Below, one piece after another: positions 7,884-17,238 of a stretch of DNA of 64,000 nt. Under the pieces are notes generated by a model that saw only the letters and a program-made list of their open reading frames with translations, was not told the origin of the DNA and did no database searches. Made by a program: the position numbers and the translations under genes. This DNA is from JAEUNJ01 sp052035955. Lineage in GTDB: Bacteria; Pseudomonadota; Gammaproteobacteria; Burkholderiales; Rhodocyclaceae. Where the stretch lies: positions 1-64,000 of the forward strand of contig JBPOHD010000097.1 in the NCBI GenBank assembly GCA_052035955.1, read 5' to 3'. Numbering within the stretch: the first letter of the stretch is position 1; each line of letters starts with the position of its first letter.

Positions 7884-8554
7884 GGCATCTCTCCTTCGGG
7901 CAGGGGCAGGATCAGGTCCTCGCCCTCCTCGGCGGCACGGCTGACCCGGCGACTCACCGGCCATGCCTGGAGCATTGCCGGGTCGCAGGGCCGGACCAGG
8001 GCCAGGGCCTCGTCCGCCGGCCCCTCCAGCCAGGTCCGCCATTCCTGCGCCGCCAGGATCACCGGCATGCGGTCGTGGATGGGCGCCATCAGCGCGTTGG
8101 GGCCGGTGGTGACGATGCAGCAGGTGCGCAGCAGGGAGCCGTCGTCCGCCTTCCAGGATTCCCACAAGCCGCCCAGGGCCAGGGGCGCGCCGTCGGGGGC
8201 GCTCATGTAGTGGGGAAGCTTCAGCCTGCCTTCCGCCTTCCATTCGTAGAAGCCCGTCGCCGGGACGATGCAGCGGCGGCGGCGGAAGGCGTCGCGGAAG
8301 GAAGGCTTTCCGGCCACGGTCTCGCCCCGGGCATTGTTGAGCCGGGCGCCGATGGCCGGGTCCTTCGCCCAGTGGGGGACCAGCCCCCAGCGCAGCAGGT
8401 GGGCGACCCGCTCGCCGTCCGGCGACAGGGGGATGACGGGGACATCGGCCGTCGGGGCGATGTTGTAGCGGGGGCCGAACTCGGGGCAGCCGACCAGTTC
8501 GAAGATGCGGATCAGGTCCGCCGGCCGGTGGTTCAGGGCGTAGCGGCCGCACAT
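7880..8554 (-). CDS. SOS response-associated peptidase (YedK/HMCES family)
   Basis: Forms a DNA-protein crosslink with abasic sites in single-stranded DNA through its N-terminal cysteine, shielding them. The 224-aa protein begins MCGRYAL with catalytic Cys2, and has the family motifs PRYNIAPTADVPVI, RWGLVPHWAK, NNARGETV, FRRRRCIVPATGFYEWK and the conserved His of PIHDRMPVIL. Length and motif order match YedK. Operon with the overlapping cupin gene downstream. Confidence 0.93.
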   Translation of the reverse strand: MCGRYALNHRPADLIRIFELVGCPEFGPRYNIAPTADVPVIPLSPDGERVAHLLRWGLVPHWAKDPAIGARLNNARGETVAGKPSFRDAFRRRRCIVPATGFYEWKAEGRLKLPHYMSAPDGAPLALGGLWESWKADDGSLLRTCCIVTTGPNALMAPIHDRMPVILAAQEWRTWLEGPADEALALVRPCDPAMLQAWPVSRRVSRAAEEGEDLILPLPEGEMP

Positions 8555-8690
8555 ATGGCCCCCCTCCCCCTAACCCCCGCCCCGAGGCGGGGGAAGGTGT
8601 TTGCTCGCTGCGCTCGCTCGTTACGGGGAGCGACGCTCGACTGCCCGAGCGGTTCGCGGCGCCGCCGCCGGCCGTCCGGGCTGGGTCGCG

Positions 8691-8900
8691 TTGTAGGAGC
8701 GCCGCACGCGGCGCGATAAGGGCGTCCCGAAACCCATCGCGGCGTGGCCGCCGCTCCTACAAAAGCCGGGCCGCGCGCCCCTGTAGGACCTCCGCACGCG
8801 GCGCGATAAGGGCGTCCGGAAACCCATCGCGGCGTGTCCGCCGCTCCTACAAAAGCCGCGCCGCACGCCCCTTGTAGAGCGCCGCCTGCGGCGCGATGAC
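8691..8900. repeat. REP-like palindromic repeat cluster
   Basis: Three tandem inverted units in the 442-bp gap between two minus-strand genes. Each pairs a left arm like TGTAGGAGCGCCGCACGCGG with a right arm ending GCCGCTCCTACA, and neighbours share a GCC-rich linker. The copies differ by point changes and one arm is shortened, so it is not a recent exact duplication. The rest of the gap (8555-8690 and 8901-8996) shows no gene I can support. Confidence 0.8.
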
Positions 8901-8996
8901 GGCGATTCCGTACCCGCCGCGCCGCGGGGAGCGGGCCTCCCGATAGCACCATGGCATTCATCTCCCGGGCAGCCTCGTGACGCACTTCCTGCCGCC

Positions 8997-10628
8997 TCAC
9001 AACCGTTCCGCCAGCACCTTGGCGGCCTGCTCCGAGGCAACCAGGACCAGCTTCATCATGGCCCGGGTGGCGCCGACGAAGAGCTTGCGCAGGGCCCGGT
9101 CGTCGAGTTCGGCGAAGTCGATCTCGGCCAGGATGACGGCCGGGGCGGACTGGCCCTTGAAACGGTAGACCGATTCGAGCAGCAGGTCGCCATCGTCATG
9201 GAGGGGCTGGCCGAGCAGGTCGTAGCGGCCGGAGAAGCGGCGGAAGGAATTGGAGCCCAGGCGGTCCAGGGCCATGAGCCGTGACTGGCCGCGGCCGTGG
9301 TAGCTGACGACGGCCAGGTCATCGCGGCGGAAGCCGGCCGAGAAGCAGAGGCGGATGGCCTCCTTGACGGCCGCCTTCATGCCCTCCTCGTCGGCGTAGG
9401 TGAGCACTTCCACCTCGGCGGCGTCGAAGGGCGAGGCGGCCTCGATGGCGGCCCCTTCCGGAAACAGGGCGCGCAGCATGCGCACGACCGGCCGGGGGCT
9501 GCGGTAGTTGCTCCGGGCCCGCAGGCCCACCCAGCCCGGCAGCGCCACCGGCGGCCGGCCGTAGAGGTTCTGCAGCGGGTCCTCGAGCCAGAGGAAGCGG
9601 GCGCCGGGGCGACCGTGGCGCAGCGTCAGGTCGCGCCAGGCCTCGGAGAAGTCCTGGCCCTCGTCGACGATCACGACATCGAACAGGAAGTCCCCGCCGG
9701 GGACGATCCCGGCGGCCCCGTCCACCAGGCGCTCGAAGGCGTCCTCCGCCGCGAAGTCGGGCGTCCGGCCGGCGTCGCGCAGCAGCAGGTCGCAGAGGCC
9801 GTGGAAGGTGCAGGCCAGGCCGCCGGCCGGGGCGATGGCGGCGAAATGGTCGGCCAGGGGCCGGTTGAAGCAGACGTAGAGGGGGCGCCGGCCGGCCTCC
9901 ACGGCGGCCCGGTATTCGGCCAGGGCCAGTTGGGTCTTGCCGGATCCGGCGGTGCCGGAAACGCGCAGGCGGAAGGGCTCCATGTCGATCTGCCGGGCCC
10001 ACTGGGCGAGGCCGCCGGAGACCCGGGTGACCATCTGCCTCGCCCGCCCCATCAGGGCGCTCACGTCGGGCTCGAGCCGGATCAGGTCGCGCAGGAAGCG
10101 GTGCACCGCGTCCGCGCGGGGCCCCGCCGTGCCCTCGGGAAGGATGTCGCGGATGGCCGAGCTCAGGCGGCCGCGGCCGTCGGCGTCCACGATGCGCTCC
10201 GGGGCCAGGCCGGCGCCGCCGGGTTCGCGCACCTTGTAGTCGGGACAGTAGAGCATGCCGTCGACATGGACCCCGAGGCTGCCCGGCCGTTGGTGCAGGC
10301 GGGAGAGGAGGCCGTCCCGGTTGCGTGCCATCTGCACGGGGACGCTCTTGCTGCGGCCCGGGTAGCGCTTGACCAGGCCCTCGGGGGTCTCGTCCAGGAA
10401 GCCGCTCTTCTGCTCGACGAGCAGCAGGTCGCCGGCCCGGTTGACGATGGCGAAGTCGATCTCGCCGAAGACCGCATGGCGCCCCTCCACCTGGCTCCAG
10501 TGCACGCCGTGGTAGACGGTGTAGGCCTCGGGCAGGCCCTCGGCGAGGATGCGGAGGGTCTCGATCTCGCGCCCGGCGGCGCCGGTGACCTCGAGTTCTC
10601 GCCATCCATCTGGAATCACGCGGGCCAT
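8997..10628 (-). CDS. NERD-domain UvrD-like helicase/ATPase
   Basis: A 543-aa protein joining an N-terminal NERD nuclease-related domain to a superfamily I helicase core. NERD features are EIDFAIVNRAGDLLLVEQKSG at about residues 56-76, with the E-x-K end of a restriction-like fold. Walker A is GTAGSGKT (225-232), Walker B DVVIVDEGQDFSEAW, and the C terminus has the UvrD-type VYRFKGQSAPAVIL and LFVGATRAMMKL motifs. Probably a DNA repair or defence helicase; no neighbour clarifies its role. The start MARVIPDGWRELEV is at ATG 10628. Confidence 0.88.
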   Translation of the reverse strand: MARVIPDGWRELEVTGAAGREIETLRILAEGLPEAYTVYHGVHWSQVEGRHAVFGEIDFAIVNRAGDLLLVEQKSGFLDETPEGLVKRYPGRSKSVPVQMARNRDGLLSRLHQRPGSLGVHVDGMLYCPDYKVREPGGAGLAPERIVDADGRGRLSSAIRDILPEGTAGPRADAVHRFLRDLIRLEPDVSALMGRARQMVTRVSGGLAQWARQIDMEPFRLRVSGTAGSGKTQLALAEYRAAVEAGRRPLYVCFNRPLADHFAAIAPAGGLACTFHGLCDLLLRDAGRTPDFAAEDAFERLVDGAAGIVPGGDFLFDVVIVDEGQDFSEAWRDLTLRHGRPGARFLWLEDPLQNLYGRPPVALPGWVGLRARSNYRSPRPVVRMLRALFPEGAAIEAASPFDAAEVEVLTYADEEGMKAAVKEAIRLCFSAGFRRDDLAVVSYHGRGQSRLMALDRLGSNSFRRFSGRYDLLGQPLHDDGDLLLESVYRFKGQSAPAVILAEIDFAELDDRALRKLFVGATRAMMKLVLVASEQAAKVLAERL

Positions 10629-10790
10629 GTCAGGGGCCGGGCCATGCCCGGGGATTGGGGATGGCCAATCTTATCAGCCGTGCGGCCGGCCATCCGCCGG
10701 GGCCGGGCGGCGCGGGACGGCGGCCGGGGGCTGGCGGATAATCGCGCCTGCCGGCCACCCGGCCGGGACCACGGGGGGGGAGGGAAATCC

Positions 10791-11453
10791 ATGCCGAAGC
10801 CATTCGGGCCGCTGCTGCGCCGCCGCCAGTGCCTCGTGCCGACCTGGCGCGGCCTGGTCCTGGCCGCCGGGCTGGCGGGCCTCCTGGCCTGGACGGCGGC
10901 CCTGAACGTGATGCCCTTCCTGGCCGGATCGGAAGCGGCGCCCGGGGGCGTGCTGGTGGTCGAGGGCTGGGCGCCGGACTACGTGCTCGCCGAGGCGGCG
11001 GCGGAATTCCGCCGCCAGCGGTACGAGCGCCTCTTCGTCACCGGCGGGCCGGTGGAGCGGGGCGCCCTGCTGCAGGACTACCCGGATTTCGCCTCCCTCG
11101 GCGCCGCCACCCTGCTGCGCATGGGAATGCCGGCGGGGGCGGTGGAAGCCGTCCCGGCCTCGGCCGTCATCGGCGACCGGACCTATGCCTCGGCGATGGC
11201 GCTGCGCAGCCGCCTGCTGGCCCGGGGCCCCCTGCCGGGCGCGGTCCATGTGCTGTCCCACGGGGCCCATGCCCGGCGTACCCGCCTGTTGTTCCAGGCG
11301 GCCCTGGGCGATGCGGTGCGGGTCGGCATCACCGCCGTGCCGGACCGGGATTTCGACCCGGACCGCTGGTGGGCCTCCAGCGAAGGCGTGCGTTCGGTGA
11401 TCGGCGAGACCATCGCCTATGCCTATGCCCGCTTCCTGTTCCGCCCGGACTGA
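10791..11453 (+). CDS. YdcF-like (DUF218) membrane-anchored protein
   Basis: The 220-aa protein has one N-terminal membrane segment (GLVLAAGLAGLLAWTAALNV) and a DUF218/YdcF-like fold: GVLVVEGWAPDYVLAEAAAEF, RLFVTGGPVERG, DRTYASAMALRSRLL and VLSHGAHARRTRLLFQAAL. DUF218 proteins such as SanA and ElyC act in cell-envelope metabolism; the exact role here is open. ATG 10791 is preceded by a purine-rich GGGGGGAGGGAAA stretch. Divergent from the NERD helicase. Confidence 0.75.
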   Translation: MPKPFGPLLRRRQCLVPTWRGLVLAAGLAGLLAWTAALNVMPFLAGSEAAPGGVLVVEGWAPDYVLAEAAAEFRRQRYERLFVTGGPVERGALLQDYPDFASLGAATLLRMGMPAGAVEAVPASAVIGDRTYASAMALRSRLLARGPLPGAVHVLSHGAHARRTRLLFQAALGDAVRVGITAVPDRDFDPDRWWASSEGVRSVIGETIAYAYARFLFRPD

Positions 11454-11524
11454 GCCGCGGCGGCGGCCCGCCCGGCCGCAGGCGTAAGATGCGGGCATCG
11501 GAACAACGAATCGCCGGGCATGCC

Positions 11525-11815
11525 ATGAGCCACAAACACCTGCACCTGCTGCGCACCGTCTTCCAGGATCCGATCAGCGCCAACATCCACTGGCGGGAGA
11601 TCGAGTCGCTCCTCAACCATCTGGGGGCCGAGGTGGAACCGGCCCACGGCGCCCGCTTCCGCGTCCGCCTGAACCGGATGGAAACCTTCCTGCACCATCC
11701 CCACCAGGGCAACGTCTGCACCAAGCAGGACATCAAGCACCTGCGCGAATTCCTCGCCCACGCCGGCGTCAGCCCCTCGGCCTACGAGGCAAAGCGCGCC
11801 GAGGAAAAGCCATAG
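11525..11815 (+). CDS. HicA-like small protein without an adjacent HicB
   Basis: The 96-aa product resembles HicA mRNA interferases: NIHWREIESLLNHLGAEVEP (helix and strand of the double-stranded RNA-binding fold), GARFRVRLNRMETFLHHPHQ (with the strand-His region) and an extended C-terminal helix. No HicB antitoxin is next to it, and the sequence belongs to a chromosomal HicA-like branch usually found alone. Toxin activity is therefore uncertain. Confidence 0.7.
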   Translation: MSHKHLHLLRTVFQDPISANIHWREIESLLNHLGAEVEPAHGARFRVRLNRMETFLHHPHQGNVCTKQDIKHLREFLAHAGVSPSAYEAKRAEEKP

Positions 11816-11879
11816 CCCTGGGCCGCATCCGGGCGGTCATCGCCCGCCGGACACCCGCCCGCGGACCGCGCCGCCCGCG

Positions 11880-13253
11880 ATGACCCCGCAGCCCCCCGGC
11901 GTCGCCGTCATCCTGTGCGGGGGCGCGGGACTGCGCCTCTGGCCGGCATCGAACGCGGCCCGGCCGAAGCCCTTCCTGCGCATGCAGGATGGCCGATCCC
12001 TGCTCCAGATGGCCGCCCTGCGGGCCCGCCGGGCGAATCCCGAGGCGACGGTGCTGGTGGTGACCCATCGGCGACTGCTGGAGGCGGCCCGCCGGGAACT
12101 GGCCGGACTGGTCCCGCCGGACAGGCTGCATTTCATCCTCGAACCCTTCGGACGGGACACGGCCCCGGCCATTGCCTTCGCGGCCCATTGGGTCGCCGGA
12201 CGGCAGGGGGAAGACCAGGCCCTCCTGGTGCTGCCGGCCGACCACCTGATCGAGGACGAAGACGCCTTCGCCGAGGCCGCGGCGGCAGCGGCCGACCTGG
12301 CCCGCAAGGGCTGGCTGGCCATCCTCGGCGTACCGCCGGCCTCGCCTTCGCCCTCCTTCGGCTACCTGCAGTTCGGCGAGCGGATGGACTCCGGATGGCG
12401 GGTCCGGCGCTTCGTCGAGAAGCCCTCCGCCGAGGCCGCCGCCGACCTGCTGGCCGAGGGCGGCTGGTGGTGGAACAGCGGCATCTTCTGCTTCACGGCC
12501 CGCACCGTGCTCGCCGAACTCGCGGCCGCGGCCCCCGGCCCGAGCGAGGCGATCCGCGCCTGCTGGACGGCGACGGACCCGGGCGATCCCGCGCGGCTCG
12601 ACGAGGCCACCCTGGCCGCGGTGCCCTCCCTGGGTTTCGACCGGGCGGTGCTGGAGCGCTCCCCCCGGGTCGCCGGCCTGGTCGCGGGTTTCGACTGGCG
12701 AGACGTGGGCGGCTGGGATTCCCTGGCCGCCGCCCTGCCCGCCGACGCCGACGGCAACCGGCTGCAGGGCGCCGCCGTGGCCCACCGGTCCTCCGGCTGC
12801 CATGTCCGCAGCGAGACCCGGCTGGTGGCCGCCGTCGGCGTCCGCGACCTGACCATCGTGGACACGCCGGAAGCGCTCCTGGTGGCGGGCAACGATGCCG
12901 TCGGCGAACTGCGGGCTTTCGTCGAAGGCCTGCCGACGAAGGCGGACACCGGCGGCGAAGGGCGCCGGGAGGAATGGGGATGCAGCCGCCTGCTGGCCAG
13001 GGCGGGCGGCCTGGAGGTCCACCAGTTCGTCATCCATCCGGGCGCCGCCCCCCGCCTCGGACCCGGCGACGACGGCAGCGGCCACTGGGTGGTCGGATCC
13101 GGGCGCCTGGCGGTGTCGCTGGACGGCCGCCTGGTCGAGCTGGGCGAGAACGAATCGGCCCGCCTCCCGGCCGGCCGGGAGCATCGCCTGCGCAACCCGG
13201 GCGATGTCGATTGCATTGCGGTGCGGGTGCGCCTGGCGACTCCGGCTCCCTGA
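11880..13253 (+). CDS. manC: Mannose-1-phosphate guanylyltransferase (ManC/AlgA-like, degenerate isomerase domain)
   Basis: Makes GDP-mannose for surface polysaccharides. The 457-aa protein has the nucleotidyltransferase signature CGGAGLRLWPASNAARPKPF, EPFGRDTAPAIAF, LVLPADHLI, FVEKPSAE, WWWNSGIFCF and FDWRDVGGWDSL. The C-terminal cupin typical of bifunctional ManC/AlgA enzymes is present in outline (LGENESARLPAGREHRLRNPG), but the expected QxHxHRxEHW metal motif is replaced by PRLGPGDDGSGHW. So the phosphomannose isomerase activity is probably lost. The ATG at 11880 is close behind the HicA-like gene. Confidence 0.88.
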   Translation: MTPQPPGVAVILCGGAGLRLWPASNAARPKPFLRMQDGRSLLQMAALRARRANPEATVLVVTHRRLLEAARRELAGLVPPDRLHFILEPFGRDTAPAIAFAAHWVAGRQGEDQALLVLPADHLIEDEDAFAEAAAAAADLARKGWLAILGVPPASPSPSFGYLQFGERMDSGWRVRRFVEKPSAEAAADLLAEGGWWWNSGIFCFTARTVLAELAAAAPGPSEAIRACWTATDPGDPARLDEATLAAVPSLGFDRAVLERSPRVAGLVAGFDWRDVGGWDSLAAALPADADGNRLQGAAVAHRSSGCHVRSETRLVAAVGVRDLTIVDTPEALLVAGNDAVGELRAFVEGLPTKADTGGEGRREEWGCSRLLARAGGLEVHQFVIHPGAAPRLGPGDDGSGHWVVGSGRLAVSLDGRLVELGENESARLPAGREHRLRNPGDVDCIAVRVRLATPAP

Positions 13254-13398
13254 ATCCCCCGCCCCGATTGACTGCACCGGGGCCCCGTCGGCCGGCCAGG
13301 ACGACCCACAGGCGATGGCGAAGGACGCGCGTCCGCGCCGCCACGATGGCGCTGCGCAGCGCGTCCGGCGGCGCCGGATCGGCGGCCGCCGGGCCGGA

Positions 13399-14751
13399 TC
13401 AGGCATCGGGATCCTTCCCCCGGCCGGTATCGCTCTTCCCCTGCTCGCGCTTGCGGCGCAGGAAACTCGGCTTGACCGATTCCGCGACAAGGCTGGCATG
13501 TTCCTCCTTGGCGGCCAGCCGCCGGCCCATGCTCAGGCCCGAGTACATGGCCGACTTGCTGAAGTGCTGCGTGTCGCGCATGCGGGCGATCCCGGCCAGC
13601 CCGTCCAGCACCTGCGCCACCCACGGATAGCCGGCGAAGCGTTCCGCCGCCCGGGCGAGCATGCGGTCCAGGGCCTCCCAGTCGCCGGCCAGGGCCGCCG
13701 CCCGGGCCTGCTCTAGGAGCCGCGCCGCTTCCAGCTCGGCGGCCCGTCCGGCCACCCGGGGATCGGCGAGCATGACCTCCCAGGCGCCGGGCGGCACGCC
13801 CTTCAGTTCCAGCACCGCCTCGGGGAAGGCGACGGGTTCGCCGGAAGGGGTGGCGCCGGTGACGCCCGCCTGCAGCAGCTTGTTGCCGGCCTCCAGGGCC
13901 AGGGCGCCGGGCACCTCCAGTTCCGCCAGGCACCAGGCTTCCGCGCCCCAGGCCAGGTCCGGCAGGTGGACCACCGGGAAGCCGTCCCGATCCTCCACCG
14001 GGTAGGGATTGCGCACCGACAGGCGCACGCCCTGGGGCACGCCGAGGAACAGGCGCAGCTGGCGGGCATGGAGGCTGGAGATGAGGTCGAACTCCTCGGC
14101 GAAGGGCTCCAGCAGGTCCTGGGCCGTCTGGCCGTAGTAGTGGTTGCCCTGGCCGGCCCGGCCCATGGCGACCATCAGGTTCTCGTTGAAATCCCGTCCC
14201 AGGCCGTAGGTGGAGGTGGTGACCCCGGTGGCGGCGGCCTGCGCGCAGGCGGCGACGATGTCCGCGAGGCCGGTGACGCCCTCGTTGGCGTTGCCGTCGG
14301 AGAGCAGGATCACCCGCGAGAGGCCGCTTTCCCTGGCCAGGCCCGCCAGCGCCGCGGCCCCGGCGGCCCAGCCGCCGTGCAGGTCGGTATTGCCCCCCTC
14401 GTGGATCCCGGCCAGGGCCCGATGCAGGGCCTGCCGGTCGCCGACGGGGTCGGCCGCAACGAGGGTGTGGACCCGATTGTCGAAGGTGACCAGGGCCGCC
14501 CGGTCGGTGGCGGCCAGCCGGTCGACGATGTGGGCGGCGCAGCGCTTCGCCTCGCGCAGCGGCTCGCCGGACATGGAGCCGGAGCGGTCGATGACCAGAG
14601 CGAGGCGGTGCGGCGGACGCGCCGGCACGGCCCCGGGCAGGGGATCCGGCGCCTGGACGCGGACGAGGACGGTGAGCTTCTGGGCGACGCCGGTGATCAG
14701 GGCGGGCTTGAGGGGCGTGAGGATGACTTGCGGGGCGGCGGCATCGGGCAT
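13399..14751 (-). CDS. von Willebrand factor A domain protein (chromosomal paralog)
   Basis: The 450-aa protein has a vWA domain with the MIDAS motif DRSGSMSG (Asp55), TFDNRVHTLV, GGNTDLHGGWAAG and VILLSDGNANEGVT, followed by a C-terminal helical region with charged tail. It lacks a signal peptide. It is a close relative of the island vWA protein at 44120-45484: long blocks such as EAKRCAA, IHEGGNT-LHGGW and GVTTSTYGLG-FNE-LMVAM are shared. Start at ATG 14751 gives the same N terminus as the paralog. It lies downstream of a WYL regulator in the same direction; function unknown. Confidence 0.85.
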   Translation of the reverse strand: MPDAAAPQVILTPLKPALITGVAQKLTVLVRVQAPDPLPGAVPARPPHRLALVIDRSGSMSGEPLREAKRCAAHIVDRLAATDRAALVTFDNRVHTLVAADPVGDRQALHRALAGIHEGGNTDLHGGWAAGAAALAGLARESGLSRVILLSDGNANEGVTGLADIVAACAQAAATGVTTSTYGLGRDFNENLMVAMGRAGQGNHYYGQTAQDLLEPFAEEFDLISSLHARQLRLFLGVPQGVRLSVRNPYPVEDRDGFPVVHLPDLAWGAEAWCLAELEVPGALALEAGNKLLQAGVTGATPSGEPVAFPEAVLELKGVPPGAWEVMLADPRVAGRAAELEAARLLEQARAAALAGDWEALDRMLARAAERFAGYPWVAQVLDGLAGIARMRDTQHFSKSAMYSGLSMGRRLAAKEEHASLVAESVKPSFLRRKREQGKSDTGRGKDPDA

Positions 14752-14899
14752 GGAAGGTCTCCTGGCGGGTGGCCGGCGGCAGTGCCGGCGCATGGAGAAG
14801 CAGCCTACCGGGCGCCGGGCTCAGGGAATGCGCCCGCCGGAAACGGCCGCGGGACGGGCACCTCCGGGCAGCGGCGGTTTGCGTGCCGCGGCCGGCCGG

Positions 14900-15877
14900 T
14901 CAGGCCGGGTAGTGGCTCCGCGCCCGGTCCAGTTCGGCGGCGACGCGATCCTTCAGCGCCTTCGGCGACACCACCTGGCAGTCGCCGCCGTACTTGAGGA
15001 TGTCCATCACCAGTTCGGGATCGTCGGCGTAGGGCACCTTCAGCTCGAAGCTGCCGTCGGGCAGCCGGCGGCCTTCCTGGGTCGGGTGCCAGCGTTCGCT
15101 GGCCACCCAGCGCGAGCGCTCGGCGGTGAAGCGCAGCGTCGCCCAGGTGACCCGGTCGCCGGAGAAGATGCCGTAGCCCGAGCCGAGCACCTCGTCGAGG
15201 CGCTTCTCGGCGACGTTCTTCGCCGCCGTCTCGAGGATTTCCGCCCGCTCGATGGCATCGACGGCGAAGGCGCGGAGGTCGTTGCGCAGGTGGCACCAGG
15301 CGTCCAGGTACCAGTTGTCGCGGTAGTGCATGAGGCGCTGGGGGGACACCTCCCGCTCGGTCACCTCGTCGGTGCCGCGGGCGTGGTAGCGGATGAAGAG
15401 CCGCTTGCGGCGCAGCAGGGCCGAGCCGACGGCCTGGAAGTGGTCCAGGTGGAACTCCCGGGCCCCGACGGTGGCGATGCGGATGCGGCGCTTGATTTCA
15501 TCGGCGCTGTTGTCGGCGGTGCCGAGCAGCCCGGAAAGCCTGGCCAGGAGGGGCTGGATGTGGGGGCCGAGGAGGCCGCCCCGGTCCAGGTTGGCGAGCA
15601 GGTGCTGCATGGTCAGCAGGGCGTGGATTTCCTCGGCGGAGAACCACAGGCCGGGAAGCTCGAACTGGCGGCCGCCGTCCGGCGGAGTTTCGTAGCGGTA
15701 GCCCCCGAGGTCCTTGTCGAAGACGACCGGAAAGTTGAACCGGTCGCGCATGTAGGCGAGGTCGCGCTTGAGTGTGGCCCAGGCGACCTCCAGGCGGTCG
15801 AGGAACTCCTGCCGCGTCACGGACCGCCGGTTGCTCAGCATCTGGTCGATGGTGTAGATGCGCTGCATCATGCTCAT
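14900..15877 (-). CDS. WYL-domain transcriptional regulator (YafY/PafC-type)
   Basis: The 325-aa protein has an N-terminal winged HTH (MMQRIYTIDQMLSNRRSVTRQEFLDRL, TLKRDLAYMRDRFNFPVVFD) and a central WYL domain, seen as RLMHYRDNWYLDAWCHLRNDLRAFAVDAIERAEIL, with a C-terminal WCX-like extension. Such regulators often control stress, repair or defence genes and bind ligands or nucleic acid through WYL. The vWA gene follows 148 bp downstream in the same direction and is a plausible partner. Confidence 0.9.
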   Translation of the reverse strand: MSMMQRIYTIDQMLSNRRSVTRQEFLDRLEVAWATLKRDLAYMRDRFNFPVVFDKDLGGYRYETPPDGGRQFELPGLWFSAEEIHALLTMQHLLANLDRGGLLGPHIQPLLARLSGLLGTADNSADEIKRRIRIATVGAREFHLDHFQAVGSALLRRKRLFIRYHARGTDEVTEREVSPQRLMHYRDNWYLDAWCHLRNDLRAFAVDAIERAEILETAAKNVAEKRLDEVLGSGYGIFSGDRVTWATLRFTAERSRWVASERWHPTQEGRRLPDGSFELKVPYADDPELVMDILKYGGDCQVVSPKALKDRVAAELDRARSHYPA

Positions 15878-16051
15878 GGCAAGACCTCCGCTTTCGGGCG
15901 CTTCCGGCCGAGCTCAGGCCGTGAGCCCAGTTTAGCCGAAGCGGGAACGGCCATGCGGGATGCACGATTCTTCGGGCATGGCGGACCCGCGCCGGCATCG
16001 CCCGTGCGGATCCGCCATCCGGCGCGACGCTCCCGGACTTCCGGCGCCGGC

Positions 16052-17218
16052 TCAGGCCTTCAGCCGGCCGGCCGCGTCCGTCGCCTCCCATGGGAAGCCC
16101 GCGCCCTCCCTGCCCAGATGCCCATACGCCGCCGTCTGCCGGTAGATCGGCCGGCGCAGCTGCAGCGCCTCGATGATCCCCGCCGGCGTGAGGTCGAAGG
16201 CCTGCCGCACCCGGTCCTCCAGGGCCTCGTCGGGCAAGGTTCCGGTGCCCTGGGTATCCACCAGCACCGACACCGGCTCCGCCACGCCGATGGCGTAGGC
16301 GAGCTGCACCATGCAGCGCTTCGCCAGGCCCGCGGCGACGATGTTCTTCGCCACGTGGCGGGCCATGTAGGCCGCCGAGCGGTCCACCTTGGTCGGGTCC
16401 TTGCCCGAGAAGGCGCCGCCGCCGTGGGGGCAGGCGCCGCCGTAGGTGTCCACGATGATCTTCCGGCCGGTGAGCCCCGTATCCCCGTTGGGTCCGCCGA
16501 TCTCGAAGGGGCCGGCCGGATTGACCCAGACCTTCCAGCCCGGCCGGCGCAGTTCCGGCGGGACCAGGGGCTCGACGATCTCCTGCGTCACCTGCTCGGT
16601 CACCCAGTCCGGGTGCAGGCCGCGTTCGATCTGGGTGGACAGCACCACGGTCTCCACCCCGGCCATCCGGTGCCCCTCGTAGGCCACCGTCACCTGGCTC
16701 TTGGCGTCCGGCCGCAGCCAGGGCAGCCGGCCCGACTTGCGCAACTGCGCCTGGCGCTCCACCAGCCGGTGGGCGAGCCAGATCGGGTAGGGCATCAGCT
16801 CCGGCGTCTCGTCGCAGGCGAAGCCGAACATCAGCCCCTGGTCGCCGGCGCCGATGATCCCGCCGCCCCGCTCCACCCCCTGGTGGATCTGGATGGACTG
16901 GCGGTTGAAGCGCACCTGCACTTCGCAGCGGTCCGGGTCGATGCCGGTCTCGGCGTCCCGGTAGCCGGCGTCGCGCAGCACCTGGCGGGCGATGCCCTCG
17001 GCCTCCGCCCGCACGGCCTCGAAGACGGCCTCGTCGGCGGTGCGGAACTCGCCGGCCACGACGACCAGGTTGTCGGCGACGAGGGTTTCGCAGGCCACCT
17101 TGGCGTAGGGGTCGCGGGCCAGGAAAGCGTCGAGGATGGCGTCCGAGACCTGGTCGGCCAGCTTGTCCGGATGGCCTTCGGAGACGGATTCGGAGGTGAA
17201 GAAATGGATTCGGCTCAT
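16052..17218 (-). CDS. metK: S-adenosylmethionine synthetase
   Basis: Makes S-adenosylmethionine from methionine and ATP. The 388-aa protein has all hallmarks: FTSESVSEGHPDKLADQVSDAILD at the N terminus, GAGDQGLMFGFACDET, GGPNGDTGLTGRKIIVDTYGG and GGGAFSGKDPTKVDRSAAY. Length matches the family. Start ATG 17218 has an upstream AGGATCC-type ribosome site. Two small unknown genes lie directly upstream in the same direction. Confidence 0.97.
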   Translation of the reverse strand: MSRIHFFTSESVSEGHPDKLADQVSDAILDAFLARDPYAKVACETLVADNLVVVAGEFRTADEAVFEAVRAEAEGIARQVLRDAGYRDAETGIDPDRCEVQVRFNRQSIQIHQGVERGGGIIGAGDQGLMFGFACDETPELMPYPIWLAHRLVERQAQLRKSGRLPWLRPDAKSQVTVAYEGHRMAGVETVVLSTQIERGLHPDWVTEQVTQEIVEPLVPPELRRPGWKVWVNPAGPFEIGGPNGDTGLTGRKIIVDTYGGACPHGGGAFSGKDPTKVDRSAAYMARHVAKNIVAAGLAKRCMVQLAYAIGVAEPVSVLVDTQGTGTLPDEALEDRVRQAFDLTPAGIIEALQLRRPIYRQTAAYGHLGREGAGFPWEATDAAGRLKA

Positions 17219-17238
17219 GGGGATCCTTTCGTGTTCGT

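Noticed and set aside
8533..9000. 155-codon minus-strand frame over the REP cluster
   Set aside because: Its repeating peptide comes from the REP units; it is not a gene.
9297..10790. Long plus-strand frame opposite the NERD helicase
   Set aside because: Shadow of the helicase gene; only the YdcF-like part from 10791 is supported.
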